Below are positions 24,836-34,045 of a DNA stretch of 58,743 nucleotides, one piece after another. The notes beneath the pieces were generated by a model. That model searched no databases, was not told the DNA's origin, and was given only the letters and a program-made list of their open reading frames with translations. How positions within the stretch are numbered: position 1 is the first letter of the stretch; the number at the start of each line of letters is the position of its first letter. The DNA is from Enterenecus faecium (GTDB taxonomy: Bacteria; Bacillota; Clostridia; Oscillospirales; Oscillospiraceae): the NCBI GenBank assembly GCA_018713215.1, contig DVFO01000031.1, positions 1 through 58,743 of the forward strand, in the 5' to 3' direction. The position numbers were made by a program, and so were the translations under genes.

Positions 24836-26437
24836 TTGTCACTGTACGAAGCTGAGATCAACCGGCGGCGAACCTTCGCCATCATCAGTCACCCGGACGC
24901 CGGTAAAACCACCCTCACCGAGAAATTCCTCCTCTACGGAGGCGCCATTGCCCAGGCCGGCGTGGTCAAGGGCAAGAAGAATGCCCGGGCCGCCACCTCC
25001 GACTGGATGGAGATTGAGAAACAGCGCGGCATCTCCGTCACCTCTTCCGTGATGCAGTTCCAGTACGAGGGATTCTGTATCAACATTCTGGACACCCCAG
25101 GCCACCAGGACTTCTCTGAGGACACCTACCGCACCCTCATGGCCGCCGACTCCGCCGTGATGGTCATCGACGCCGCCAAGGGCGTGGAGGCCCAGACCCG
25201 GAAGCTGTTCAAGGTCTGCGCCATGCGGGATATCCCCATCTTCACCTTTATCAATAAGATGGACCGAGAGGCCCAGGACCCCTTTGACCTGTGCCAGGAG
25301 CTGGAGCGAGAGCTGGGCATCGACACCTATGCCGTCAACTGGCCCATCGGCTGCGGCAAGGAGTTCCAGGGCGTGTACGACCGCCAGCGCAAGAAGATCA
25401 TCCACTTCACCTCCAACACCAACGCCAAGGCCGCCATCGCCACCGAGGTGAATCTGGACGACCCAGAGCTGGCCAACCTCATTGGCGAGGGCCACTACCG
25501 CCAGCTGGTGGATGAGATTGAGCTGCTGGACGGTGCCTCCTGCGAGTTCGACATGGATCGGGTGCGCCACGGCAAGCTCTCCCCCGTGTTCTTCGGCTCC
25601 GCCCTCACCAACTTCGGTGTGGAGCCCTTCCTGGAGGATTTCTTGCGCATGACCACCGCCCCCCTGCCCCGTATGGCCGGGGAGGAGCTCATCGACTCCT
25701 TCGACGACGACTTCTCCGCCTTCGTCTTCAAGATTCAGGCCAACATGAACAAGGCCCACCGGGACCGCATCGCCTTCATGCGCATCGTCTCCGGCAAGTT
25801 CCAGGCGGACAAAGAGGTCTACCACGTCCAGGGCGGCAAGAAGATCAAGCTCTCCCGCCCCCAGCAGCTCATGGCTGCCGAACGTGAGATCATTGAAGAG
25901 GCCTACGCCGGAGATATCATCGGCGTGTTTGACCCGGGCATTTTCTCCATTGGCGATACCCTGTGCACCGCCTCTCACAAGTTCCAGTTCAACCCCATCC
26001 CCACCTTTGCCCCCGAGCACTTCAAGCGGGTGCGGCCCCTGGACACCATGAAGCGCAAGCAGTTCCTCAAGGGTATGGAGCAGATCGCCCAGGAGGGCGC
26101 CATCCAGATCTTCAAGACCCCCTATTCCGGCATGGAGGAGGTCATTGTGGGCGTGGTGGGTACCCTGCAATTTGACGTGCTGGAGTACCGCCTGCGCAAC
26201 GAGTACGGAGTGGACCTGTACGTGGAGGGCCTGCCCTACCAGTTCCTGCGTTGGATTGAGCACGACGGGGACGAGCCCCTCCGGGCCGACGACCTGGTTC
26301 TGCCCAACGACGCCATGCTGGTGGAGGATTACAAGGGCAACCAGCTGCTCCTCTTCGCCTCCGGCTGGTCCATCAACTGGACCGCCGACCGCAACAAGCA
26401 GCTGACCCTGCTGGAGTTTGGCGGCGCACAGTTCTAA
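24836..26437 (+). CDS. prfC: Peptide chain release factor 3
   Basis: 533 residues from TTG 24836. GGAGG lies eight bases upstream; the in-frame ATG at 24821 overlaps that ribosome site and is rejected. Translation GTPase: G1 HPDAGKTT (19-26), RGISVTSS switch, G3 DTPGHQDF, G4 INKMDR. C-terminal domains match RF3. It removes RF1/RF2 from the ribosome after termination. Confidence 0.96.
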   Translation: MSLYEAEINRRRTFAIISHPDAGKTTLTEKFLLYGGAIAQAGVVKGKKNARAATSDWMEIEKQRGISVTSSVMQFQYEGFCINILDTPGHQDFSEDTYRTLMAADSAVMVIDAAKGVEAQTRKLFKVCAMRDIPIFTFINKMDREAQDPFDLCQELERELGIDTYAVNWPIGCGKEFQGVYDRQRKKIIHFTSNTNAKAAIATEVNLDDPELANLIGEGHYRQLVDEIELLDGASCEFDMDRVRHGKLSPVFFGSALTNFGVEPFLEDFLRMTTAPLPRMAGEELIDSFDDDFSAFVFKIQANMNKAHRDRIAFMRIVSGKFQADKEVYHVQGGKKIKLSRPQQLMAAEREIIEEAYAGDIIGVFDPGIFSIGDTLCTASHKFQFNPIPTFAPEHFKRVRPLDTMKRKQFLKGMEQIAQEGAIQIFKTPYSGMEEVIVGVVGTLQFDVLEYRLRNEYGVDLYVEGLPYQFLRWIEHDGDEPLRADDLVLPNDAMLVEDYKGNQLLLFASGWSINWTADRNKQLTLLEFGGAQF

Positions 26438-26476
26438 CCCACGTTCCTCATCTGCCCAGTAGAAAGGGGGTTCCCT

Positions 26477-27004
26477 ATGGCTGACCTATACGAGCAAATC
26501 ACCCCGCCTCAGCAGCGCAAGGCCCCCAGCGGAAAGTGGAAGCTCCTGGTGCTGCTGGCCATCGGCCTGCTCTTATTGCTGCTGTGCATCGTTCCGGTGG
26601 CCCGAATTCTGGGCCATCAGTACGGATATAAGCGGTTTGTATCCGCTCTGTCCACCCAGACCTACCAGTGCTACTATCAGGACAATCTGCGGGCTGAGGT
26701 GGACGGCACCTCCCTGCGCATCACCGGAGACAACGCCTATGTGGTCTACAACGCCATCTCCGCTCTGGGGCCTGGCAAACTGCCTGGAACCCCACCCAAG
26801 GAGACCCCGGACGCCGTGCTGTACTACGGCAACGAGGCGGTGATGAAGCTGTGGAGCGTGGCTCTGTCTGAGTCCGACCGCCGCCCCAGCGGGGTGTATG
26901 TGGAGTTTGACGGCCCCGAAGGGGACTTCTCCTACATCATAAACGGGAAGGACATGTCTTACTTTTCCGCCGCCCTCTCTCCGGAGAAAAATCCGGCATG
27001 GTAA
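26477..27004 (+). CDS. Membrane-anchored protein of unknown function
   Basis: 175 residues. Pro/Lys-rich N-terminus, one Leu-rich membrane helix (about 23-46), then an extracellular part with two Cys-free beta-rich segments (SLRITGDNAYVVYN, GVYVEFDGPEGDFSY). No recognised domain. AAAGGGGG before ATG, 39 bases after prfC, so probably co-transcribed with it; strong terminator after. Confidence 0.65.
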   Translation: MADLYEQITPPQQRKAPSGKWKLLVLLAIGLLLLLLCIVPVARILGHQYGYKRFVSALSTQTYQCYYQDNLRAEVDGTSLRITGDNAYVVYNAISALGPGKLPGTPPKETPDAVLYYGNEAVMKLWSVALSESDRRPSGVYVEFDGPEGDFSYIINGKDMSYFSAALSPEKNPAW

Positions 27005-27014
27005 CTCAATATGC

Positions 27015-27051
27015 AAAAAACATGGAGGAGCAATGCTCCTCCATGTTTTTT
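27015..27051. terminator. Bidirectional terminator
   Basis: 18-bp inverted repeat AAAAAACATGGAGGAGCA with complement, T tract. Serves the membrane protein gene and the converging glycosidase gene. Confidence 0.9.
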
Positions 27052-27055
27052 TGCG

Positions 27056-30000
27056 TTATTTCTTGTGCTTACGGTTGTGGACAGCGGCACCCATCAGGGC
27101 GGTACCCGCCGCTCCACCGCTGGCCAGCCACAGCCACAGCTGGGCCGCGTCCCCGGTCTGGGGCACACGCTCCGGCTTCTGCGTGGCCTGGGGCTGCTGG
27201 GTTGCCTCGGGGGTCTGGGTGGCTTCGGGCTTGTCCGTGGTCTCGGGTGCACTGTCTGCGGTGAGCCCCTCCATGGCGGCGGTGAGAGCTTCCACCGCCT
27301 GGGTCACCACGGCCTGGTCGTCCTCGGTGAGGCTCTCATCTGCCAGCACCGCCTGGGCGCTGGCCAGAGCGGAGCGGAATGCCGCCACACTCTCGGCGGT
27401 GTAGCCGGTAAGGTCCATGCCCTGGGCCTTGGTCAGCAGCTCTTCCAGGATGGACTTGTCCGCCTGGAATCGCTGGGCCAAAATGGCATCCAACAGGGCG
27501 TCGGTGGCCTGGTCCACGTCCCCTTGCAGGGCGTCCCCATCCTTCTGCACGGTCTCAGCCACTGCCAGGGCGTCCACCAGCTCTTTCCAGTGGGTGGTCA
27601 CATACTTGTCCGCCTGTGCCACCATGTTCTGGGCCCGGAGGATGACCAGGTCCAACATGGTCTTGTCCCCCTGAACGAGGCCAAGGCCCCAGATGCCCTC
27701 CAGGAGGTTGTCCCAGGCGGTGTTGACCTGCTCTTGGGTGGCGTTGGGGTCGGCCAGCACCTGTCCGGCCTCCTCCAACACCTGGCGGAAGTAGTCGGCG
27801 GCAGACTGGGCCACGCCGTCGGTGGACAGGGTCCGTGCATAGTCATAGGTGGTTTGCAGGATGCTCTTGTCCACCTGGGTGGGCTCCTGATCCTGGTTCT
27901 TCACGGTGATGGTGTAGTCCAGATACGTCTTGTGGTCCTGGGCGTAGGAGCGCAGGGTGAACACGGTCTCCTCCCCGGTGAGGGCCACGGTACGGGACAG
28001 GGTGTCATCAATGAGGATGCCGCCCTCCCCGCCCACGTAGATGAGGCCGCTGGGGGTGTGGGGGTCCACATCCATGGTCACACTCTGGGTTCCGGTGGGC
28101 ACGGTGAGGGTGTAGTCGGTGACGCCCTGGGTCAGCTCCGGCGTGAGGGTGCCCTCTGCAAAGGATAGACCGGACAGGGCGGGGTCCTTGTCATACTCCA
28201 GGGAGTTGAGAATGGAGATGCCGAACAGGCCGCCGGCATAGCCGCCCGTGGACTGGAACTTCACCTCGATGACGGGAATCTTCTCCCCGTTCTCGTCCAG
28301 CTTGTAGCTGCCGTCCTCGTTGAGCTTGTAGTTGGGGTTGTCCAGATACTCCTGGGGAATCTCGTCCACCACATAGTAGAAGACCTTGCCGTTTTCGTCG
28401 GTGATGCGCTGGGTCTTGAACTTCTCCCCGTTGAGGTACACGTCAAAGGAGCGGCCCACATCGCCGCCGTAGTAGGTGCAGCGCAGGTAGTTGTGCTCTG
28501 CGGTCACGTCCAGCTCCATGTTGTAGCTGAACCAGCCGCCGCTCTCGGCGTGGCGATACTGTCTGCCCTGGAACACGCCCACGCTGGAGCGGTCAAACTT
28601 CAGGTCCTTGGCCGCCTCGGAGTTGTTAGCGTCGAAGTTGGTGAGGTTGGAGACGGCCCGCTCCTCCTCCCGCAGGGACTGCTTTTCCGCCAGAATGCGC
28701 TCCTGCATGGCGGGGGAGTCCGGCTCCTCCAGGTGCATGTACAAGCCGTAGCGCACCCCGTGCTGCATGTAGTGGGGGGTGTACACCAGGGCGCCGTCGT
28801 CGGAGTCGGTATTCTTTAAGACAAATTGCACCCGGCCCTTCTCGTCGTCCTCAATGCGCACCAGGTTCTCCGAGAGGTTTTCCAGCCACTGCTCCACGCT
28901 CTGGTTCTGGATGCCGATGACCGTCTGGGCGTCGGCGTCCAGGGTGGCAGCTCGGACCAGGATGCCGTTGGGCACGTAGGAGTCAATGTCCTTGTCCCCC
29001 AGGTCGGCACTGAGCACCATGGGGCCATACTTGAAGGCCACGAAGTTGGCGTTGTCGGGCAGGTCGTAGGCCACCACTTCCATGGGCATAGTGCACACGA
29101 TCTCGTCCCCGGCGGCCACGTCGATGACGGCAAAGCCGTAGGAGGTGTCATACTCGTAGGCCACCCCGTTTTTCTCCACGGTGAGGGGGCCGGCCAGCCA
29201 GTCGGGCACTCGCACCAGCAGCTGGGTGCCCTCCTTCACTTGGCCGCCGTCCAGGCTCTCCACCTGGAAGGTGACGGTGTCCTCGTTGGGCATGTTGGCG
29301 GTCTGAGTGAGCTTGAGGTTGCGCTCCTGGTCCGTAAAGGTGGAGGAGAAGAACATGCTGACATACACCTGGTTTTCATCGGTGTAGTACAGGCTGTCCC
29401 CCAGCTTGGAGAAGCTCTCCATACCTGTGCCCGTGCAGCACCAGAACTCGGTGTCCGGGCGGCTGTAGACCTTGTTGTGGCCGGGGGCCATGGGTTGGAA
29501 GTACATAGTCATGCCGGTCTCCGGGTTCTGGGAGGGGAGAATGGCATTGATGTAGGTGTTCTCATAATAGTCCAGGTACTTCTTCTTCCCGGTGACTTTG
29601 AACAGCTCTCGGGACAGCTTGAGCATGTTGTAGGTGTTGCAGGTCTCACAGGTGGTCTCCGCTCCGCCGTTGGAGCCAGTGGCCTGGGCATACAGCTGGT
29701 CGGCGGCGTGGAAGTGCTCGGAGCAGCTGTTGCCGCCGGTGACATAGGTGTGGTGGTTGACCACGGTGTCCCAGAAGGACTCCGCTGCCTTCAGATACTG
29801 GGGAAGCTCGTCCTTCTCTGCCTGGGTCAGCTGATCGTAGTACTCCGGCTCCGAGAGCACGGTGTACCGCTTCAGGGCCCCGATGAACTTGGGGATGGTA
29901 GTGTTGGCGTGCTTGCCGTTGAGCACGTCGTTGCCGTTGGCCAGCTCCCAGAACAGAGAGGTCTCGTCAAACAGCTGGGCCACCTCCTTGTGCTTGGGGT

Positions 30001-31744
30001 CGCCGGAGAGGCGGTAGAGCTCATAGAGGGCGTCGTTCATGCCGCCGTACTCGGTGGCCAGCATCCGGTCCTTGGACACGTGGCCCACCAGGCGGTTATA
30101 GAGGAAGGTGCCCAGATTCTCCGCCAAGGTCAGGGCGTCCTGGGCCAGCGTCTGGTCCTCCGCCTTGGGGCTGAGGCTCAGGTCGTTGTAGATCTCCAGC
30201 AGACCCGCCAAAACCTTGTGCAGGTTGTAGTAGGGCACCACCACCGGCTCGTTGGAGGTGCTCAGGCCGTCGGCCAGGCCCAGCACATCCACGGGGAAGG
30301 CGGCCACAAAGCCGTCATTATCCGGGTTGTCATCGGTGTAGGTGGCCTGCTGGCACACCTTCAATCCCTCCACAGCGGTCTCCAGCTTGTCCCGCAGGGT
30401 CTTGACCTGGGCGTTGTCGGTGGAGTAATTGTAGCTTCGATACATCATGGCCATGGCGGACATGTAGTGCCCGAAGGCGTGGCTGCGGAAATTGGAGCCC
30501 TGGCTGCGCTCCCATCCCTCGGGATAGCCCTGGGTGCTGCCGTAGTCGGCGGGGTCCAGCCCTGCGCTCTTGTAGCACTCGTAGAGGAAGCGGTTGGGGT
30601 CCAGGGTGTCCGCCAGATAGTTCAGCTCCTGCTGGGAGGCGTTGACCAGGTAGTCGTCGGTGAGGGTCACATTCTCCAGACCAGAGTTTTCAATGTTCAG
30701 CCCCTCCCGGACCTGGGCGGCCACCACCACGGTGAACTCCTTGCTCTGCTCCGGGGCGTCCTGGTACTGGGCGTAGGCGGTGAGGGTGACGGTCTGGTCC
30801 TCCTCCCCCCGTACCACCGTGCCGTCCAGGGCAATGACATCGGGGTCGGAGCTCTCCCAGCGGATGGTGGAGCCGGAGGCCCCTTCTGCGGGCAGGGTCA
30901 GGTTCTCGGTGGTACGGCTGGGAATGGTGAGCCCGTTTAAATCTGCCTGGGCCACTTCTGCCCCGTCCACCTGGCCGCCCATCTCCTCATAGAGGGCCAG
31001 CACGTCCTTCTGGGTGGCCACCTCGTCGTACACCCGGTACTCGTCCAGAGCTCCCCGCAGGTGGGAGGAGTCGGTTTTGTACACCTCGCCGTTCCAGCCA
31101 ATGCTCTTCATGGCGTCGGTCTGACCCAGGATTCCGGTGGAACTGTCGTTGATGCCGTACTTGATGCGGGTGGTCTGGGGAATGCCGTTGCGGTAGATCT
31201 TCACATCCTTGGTCACGTGGTCATAGGTCACCACAATGTGGGTCCACTCCCCCGCCGGGAAAAATTCGCTGCGATTTCCATCCACCGCCACCAGATAGGG
31301 CTGGGAGGAGCCGGGGCCGATGGACAGCTCCAGGGGGATGGAGTCGTTGAGGCTGCTCAAATACCAGCCATCGGCGTTGTACTCGTTCTTGTTCCAGGTG
31401 ATGATCTGCTCCCCAGTCATGGTCTGGGTGGGCTTGAGCCAGAAGGAGAGGGTCAAGTCCTGGGGCTGGAGCTCCACAGAGGTGCCCAGGTTCAAATGGG
31501 CCCCCTGGAGTTCCACCGCCTGGGTTCCCTCCTCCACCCCGTCCACAAAGGTGAGCTTGCTCTCCTCCGAGGCAGTCACCGGGTGCTGGAGGGTGGAGCC
31601 GTCTGCCAGCGTCCCCTCAAAGGACAGGTCCAGCACCGGGTCCCCCAAGGAGTCGGTCAGAGGCCGGGCCGCCAGAGAAAACGGCGCTGCCATGGAGGCC
31701 AGCAGAGACGCTGCCAAGCAAATGGATGCAATTCGTTTCACCAT
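27056..31744 (-). CDS. Wall-anchored GH127/GH146-like beta-L-arabinofuranosidase
   Basis: 1562 residues. Signal peptide about 1-25, LamG-like domain (35-255), Ig-like domain (265-345), catalytic (alpha/alpha)6 domain from about 350 to 970, a carbohydrate-binding-like domain (1055-1180), a cadherin-like domain (1182-1283), FIVAR repeats (1290-1500), linker and VPQTG (1527-1531) with a 36-residue sorting tail. The zinc-thiolate site of GH127/146 is visible: ETC with Glu700 and Cys702 (within CETCNTYNML) and the pair Cys769-Cys770 (FWCCTGTGMESF), Cys769 being the expected nucleophile. The CCTGTG form points to GH146. It should release L-arabinofuranose from plant glycans at the cell surface. Its upstream region is shared with the GH127 gene. 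Confidence 0.88.
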   Translation of the reverse strand: MVKRIASICLAASLLASMAAPFSLAARPLTDSLGDPVLDLSFEGTLADGSTLQHPVTASEESKLTFVDGVEEGTQAVELQGAHLNLGTSVELQPQDLTLSFWLKPTQTMTGEQIITWNKNEYNADGWYLSSLNDSIPLELSIGPGSSQPYLVAVDGNRSEFFPAGEWTHIVVTYDHVTKDVKIYRNGIPQTTRIKYGINDSSTGILGQTDAMKSIGWNGEVYKTDSSHLRGALDEYRVYDEVATQKDVLALYEEMGGQVDGAEVAQADLNGLTIPSRTTENLTLPAEGASGSTIRWESSDPDVIALDGTVVRGEEDQTVTLTAYAQYQDAPEQSKEFTVVVAAQVREGLNIENSGLENVTLTDDYLVNASQQELNYLADTLDPNRFLYECYKSAGLDPADYGSTQGYPEGWERSQGSNFRSHAFGHYMSAMAMMYRSYNYSTDNAQVKTLRDKLETAVEGLKVCQQATYTDDNPDNDGFVAAFPVDVLGLADGLSTSNEPVVVPYYNLHKVLAGLLEIYNDLSLSPKAEDQTLAQDALTLAENLGTFLYNRLVGHVSKDRMLATEYGGMNDALYELYRLSGDPKHKEVAQLFDETSLFWELANGNDVLNGKHANTTIPKFIGALKRYTVLSEPEYYDQLTQAEKDELPQYLKAAESFWDTVVNHHTYVTGGNSCSEHFHAADQLYAQATGSNGGAETTCETCNTYNMLKLSRELFKVTGKKKYLDYYENTYINAILPSQNPETGMTMYFQPMAPGHNKVYSRPDTEFWCCTGTGMESFSKLGDSLYYTDENQVYVSMFFSSTFTDQERNLKLTQTANMPNEDTVTFQVESLDGGQVKEGTQLLVRVPDWLAGPLTVEKNGVAYEYDTSYGFAVIDVAAGDEIVCTMPMEVVAYDLPDNANFVAFKYGPMVLSADLGDKDIDSYVPNGILVRAATLDADAQTVIGIQNQSVEQWLENLSENLVRIEDDEKGRVQFVLKNTDSDDGALVYTPHYMQHGVRYGLYMHLEEPDSPAMQERILAEKQSLREEERAVSNLTNFDANNSEAAKDLKFDRSSVGVFQGRQYRHAESGGWFSYNMELDVTAEHNYLRCTYYGGDVGRSFDVYLNGEKFKTQRITDENGKVFYYVVDEIPQEYLDNPNYKLNEDGSYKLDENGEKIPVIEVKFQSTGGYAGGLFGISILNSLEYDKDPALSGLSFAEGTLTPELTQGVTDYTLTVPTGTQSVTMDVDPHTPSGLIYVGGEGGILIDDTLSRTVALTGEETVFTLRSYAQDHKTYLDYTITVKNQDQEPTQVDKSILQTTYDYARTLSTDGVAQSAADYFRQVLEEAGQVLADPNATQEQVNTAWDNLLEGIWGLGLVQGDKTMLDLVILRAQNMVAQADKYVTTHWKELVDALAVAETVQKDGDALQGDVDQATDALLDAILAQRFQADKSILEELLTKAQGMDLTGYTAESVAAFRSALASAQAVLADESLTEDDQAVVTQAVEALTAAMEGLTADSAPETTDKPEATQTPEATQQPQATQKPERVPQTGDAAQLWLWLASGGAAGTALMGAAVHNRKHKK

Positions 31745-31817
31745 TCATCTCTCCCTTTCATACAAACTGTGTTAATGTCTGGTGTCTTTACAGGAGATGT
31801 TAGCATCCACTTACGAG

Positions 31818-31880
31818 AAAATCAACACATTGCACAGAGATTTGATATTTTCCACCTTTCCAACAATACAAATTATACAA
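31818..31880 (-). promoter_or_regulatory. Promoter block of the GH146-like gene, copy A of a shared 63-base sequence
   Basis: Bases 31818-31880 match 43092-43154 at 62 of 63 positions. The minus strand carries a TATAAT at 31877-31872 and half-site ATTTGTAT (31873-31866) overlapping its end. No good -35 is present, suggesting the promoter needs an activator. The leader to the ATG is about 120 bases. Confidence 0.8.
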
Positions 31881-32039
31881 TCCTCGCGTTTCAAACCATT
31901 TTATGGGTCATTTCCCGTTGAACCTCTGGAGTGTTCCAAAGTTCTCTCATTTCTTTCCACTCATTTGCCCGCTTTCAGCCGGGGATTTCCCCCATCATAT
32001 CCCCAGACAGTTGGGAGACCGCAGGCGTATTTCAGGCGA

Positions 32040-32068
32040 ATTTGTATGATTTTTCATCAAATACAAAT
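32040..32068. promoter_or_regulatory. Distal operator-like inverted repeat A
   Basis: ATTTGTAT (32040-32047), 13 bases, ATACAAAT (32061-32068). The same arrangement with 13-base spacing lies upstream of the GH127 gene. Half-site resembles the B. subtilis AraR half-site ATTTGTAC. The stretch 31881-32039 between them aligns loosely with copy B and holds no gene. Confidence 0.65.
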
Positions 32069-32125
32069 CATGTTATTATTTTTTATGAAATAAAAGTTGT
32101 CCGTTTTCTCTCCCTGACGCAACAA

Positions 32126-32154
32126 AGCCCCGGCGCTTTTCCTGCGCCGGGGCT
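32126..32154 (-). terminator. Terminator of glpK
   Basis: 11-bp GC-rich stem AGCCCCGGCGC with complement, seven-base loop, CTTTGTT following on the minus strand. Confidence 0.8.
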
Positions 32155-32173
32155 CTGCTCGCTCCGATAAATT

Positions 32174-33673
32174 TTAGCCCTCTTCTGGGTCCACCCAGCC
32201 GCAGCTGCGGCCCACCGCCTTGTGCCAACCCCGCAGCAACTTGTCCCGCTGGGGCTGGTCCATGTTGGGGGTGTAGAGGCTGTCCAGGGTCCACTGGGCC
32301 TTGATTTCCTCCAGGTCCCGCCAGAACCCGGTGGCCAGGCCCGCCAGATAGGCGGCGCCCAGGGCGGTGGTCTCCCGAATCATGGGGCGGCGCACCTGTT
32401 TGCCCAGAATGTCCGCCTGGAACTGCATGAGGAACTTGTCTCGGGACGCGCCGCCGTCCACGCTCAGCTCGGTGAGGTGGATGCCCGTGTCCTTCTCCAT
32501 GGCCTCTACCAGGTCGTAGCTCTGGTAGGCGATGGACTCCTGGGCCGCCCGGATGATGTGCTCCCGGGTGGTGCCTCGGGTGATACCGATGAGGCATCCT
32601 CGGGCGTACATGTCCCAATAGGGGGCGCCCAGTCCGGTGAAGGCAGGCACCAGGTACACCCCTCCGGTGTCCGGCACCTTCTGGGCGTAGTACTCCGCAT
32701 CCCGGGACTCGGTGATGAAGCGCAGCTCATCCCGCACCCACTGGATGACGGCACCACCCACAAACACGCTGCCCTCCAGGGCGTACTGCACCTTGCCGTT
32801 CAGGCCGATGGCAATGGTGCTGATGAGGCCGTTTTCACTGCGGTAGAGCTGGTCTCCCGTATTCATGAGCAAAAAGCACCCGGTGCCGTAGGTATTTTTC
32901 GCCTCGCCGGGGGCAAAACAGGTCTGGCCGAACAGCGCCGCCTGCTGGTCTCCCGCGATTCCCGCAATGGGCACTTCCACCCCCTGGAGGTTCACATAGC
33001 CGTAGATTTCGCTGGAGTTGCACACCTTTGGCAACATGCTCATGGGGATGCCCAGCTTATCGCAGATGGTCTCATCCCACCGCAGGTCCCGGATGTTGTA
33101 GAGCATGGTGCGGCTGGCGTTGGTGTAGTCGGTGACATGGACCTTGCCCCCAGTGAGCTTCCACACCAGCCAGCTGTCCACGGTGCCGAAGAGCAGCTTC
33201 CCCTGCTGGGCCCGCTCCCTGGCCCCCTCCACATGGTCCAGAATCCACTGGATTTTGGTGGCGGAGAAGTAGGCGTCGATGAGCAGCCCCGTATGCTCCT
33301 TCACGTATTCGGTAAAGGCCTCGTCCTTCTTCAGCTCCTCGCACAGCCCCGCCGTGCGCCGACACTGCCACACAATGGCGTTATAAATGGGCTTGCCCGT
33401 GTCCTTGTCCCACACAATGGCAGTCTCCCGCTGATTGGTGATGCCGATGGCAGCAATGTCTGCGGGGTCAATGCTGTTGCCCACCAGGGACTCAATGAGC
33501 ACCCCGTACTGGGTGGAGTAAATCTCCATGGGGTCATGCTCCACCCACCCGGGCTTGGGGTAGTGCTGGGCAAACTCCCGCTGTTCCAAGGCCACAATGT
33601 TCTGCTGTCGGTCAAAGACAATGCAGCGGCTGCTGGTGGTGCCCTGGTCCAGGGCGATGACGTACTGTTTCAT
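32174..33673 (-). CDS. glpK: Glycerol kinase
   Basis: 499 residues, the normal FGGY-family length. VIALDQGTTSSRCIVFD at the start, DAYFSATKIQWILD, AGIAGDQQAALFGQ and the second FGGY region LSVDGGASRDKFLMQFQADI are all conserved. It phosphorylates glycerol to glycerol 3-phosphate. It is divergent from the FAD dehydrogenase cluster that would oxidise this product. AGGAGG before ATG; the leader contains an intrinsic terminator. Confidence 0.98.
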   Translation of the reverse strand: MKQYVIALDQGTTSSRCIVFDRQQNIVALEQREFAQHYPKPGWVEHDPMEIYSTQYGVLIESLVGNSIDPADIAAIGITNQRETAIVWDKDTGKPIYNAIVWQCRRTAGLCEELKKDEAFTEYVKEHTGLLIDAYFSATKIQWILDHVEGARERAQQGKLLFGTVDSWLVWKLTGGKVHVTDYTNASRTMLYNIRDLRWDETICDKLGIPMSMLPKVCNSSEIYGYVNLQGVEVPIAGIAGDQQAALFGQTCFAPGEAKNTYGTGCFLLMNTGDQLYRSENGLISTIAIGLNGKVQYALEGSVFVGGAVIQWVRDELRFITESRDAEYYAQKVPDTGGVYLVPAFTGLGAPYWDMYARGCLIGITRGTTREHIIRAAQESIAYQSYDLVEAMEKDTGIHLTELSVDGGASRDKFLMQFQADILGKQVRRPMIRETTALGAAYLAGLATGFWRDLEEIKAQWTLDSLYTPNMDQPQRDKLLRGWHKAVGRSCGWVDPEEG

Positions 33674-33712
33674 TCCTTCACGCCTCCTGTGTCTGGTGTT
33701 GCCGCATCAAAC

Positions 33713-33756
33713 AAAAAAGAGCACAACTGGCGACTTGCCTCTCGCCCGTCCTGCTC
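33713..33756 (-). terminator. Leader terminator of glpK (candidate antitermination site)
   Basis: On the minus strand GAGCA ... TGCTC enclose an inner GGCGA/TCGCC stem and are followed by TTTTTTG, between the glpK promoter and its start. In B. subtilis GlpP acts at such leader terminators in glpFK and glpD. Confidence 0.7.
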
Positions 33757-33779
33757 CTCATCTTTCTTGGGTTGCACCC

Positions 33780-33808
33780 ATTATGCCAGATTTTCACCCC
33801 CCTGTAAA
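33780..33808 (-). promoter_or_regulatory. Promoter of glpK
   Basis: Minus strand TTTACA, 17 bases, CATAAT. Bases 33809-33908 hold no further feature I can name. Confidence 0.65.
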
Positions 33809-33908
33809 GGGCTCCCCTCCCCGCCCGGGAAAAATCAGCGATACGACGCAAACCGCCCCCGGTTTTTCGTCACTGTGCACAGTCTAACAGATGCGCCATT
33901 TCTATCCC

Positions 33909-33937
33909 TTGCTTTTTTTCACAAAACCGGATATAAT
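33909..33937 (+). promoter_or_regulatory. Promoter of the glp dehydrogenase operon
   Basis: TTGCTT, 17 bases, TATAAT. Confidence 0.75.
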
Positions 33938-33970
33938 GGCCCCAACAAACGGATAGACCAAGGGGTTGAG

Positions 33971-34027
33971 CGCAACGCAGGTGGGTGGCCGCAACAAGAG
34001 GGCTGGATCTGGGTTGCGTTTTGCTTT
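33971..34027 (+). terminator. Leader terminator of the glp dehydrogenase operon
   Basis: CGCAAC-G-CAG pairs with CTG-G-GTTGCG (one mismatch), followed by TTTTGCTTT, and lies before the ribosome site GGGAGG. Parallel to the glpK leader. Confidence 0.6.
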
Positions 34028-34045
34028 GGAAGGGAGGTCCTTTTC

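Noticed and set aside
32222..34045. Long plus-strand extension in front of the GlpA-like protein
   Set aside because: The extension is antisense to glpK and crosses the glp promoter and leader terminator. The true start is ATG 34046 with GGGAGG.
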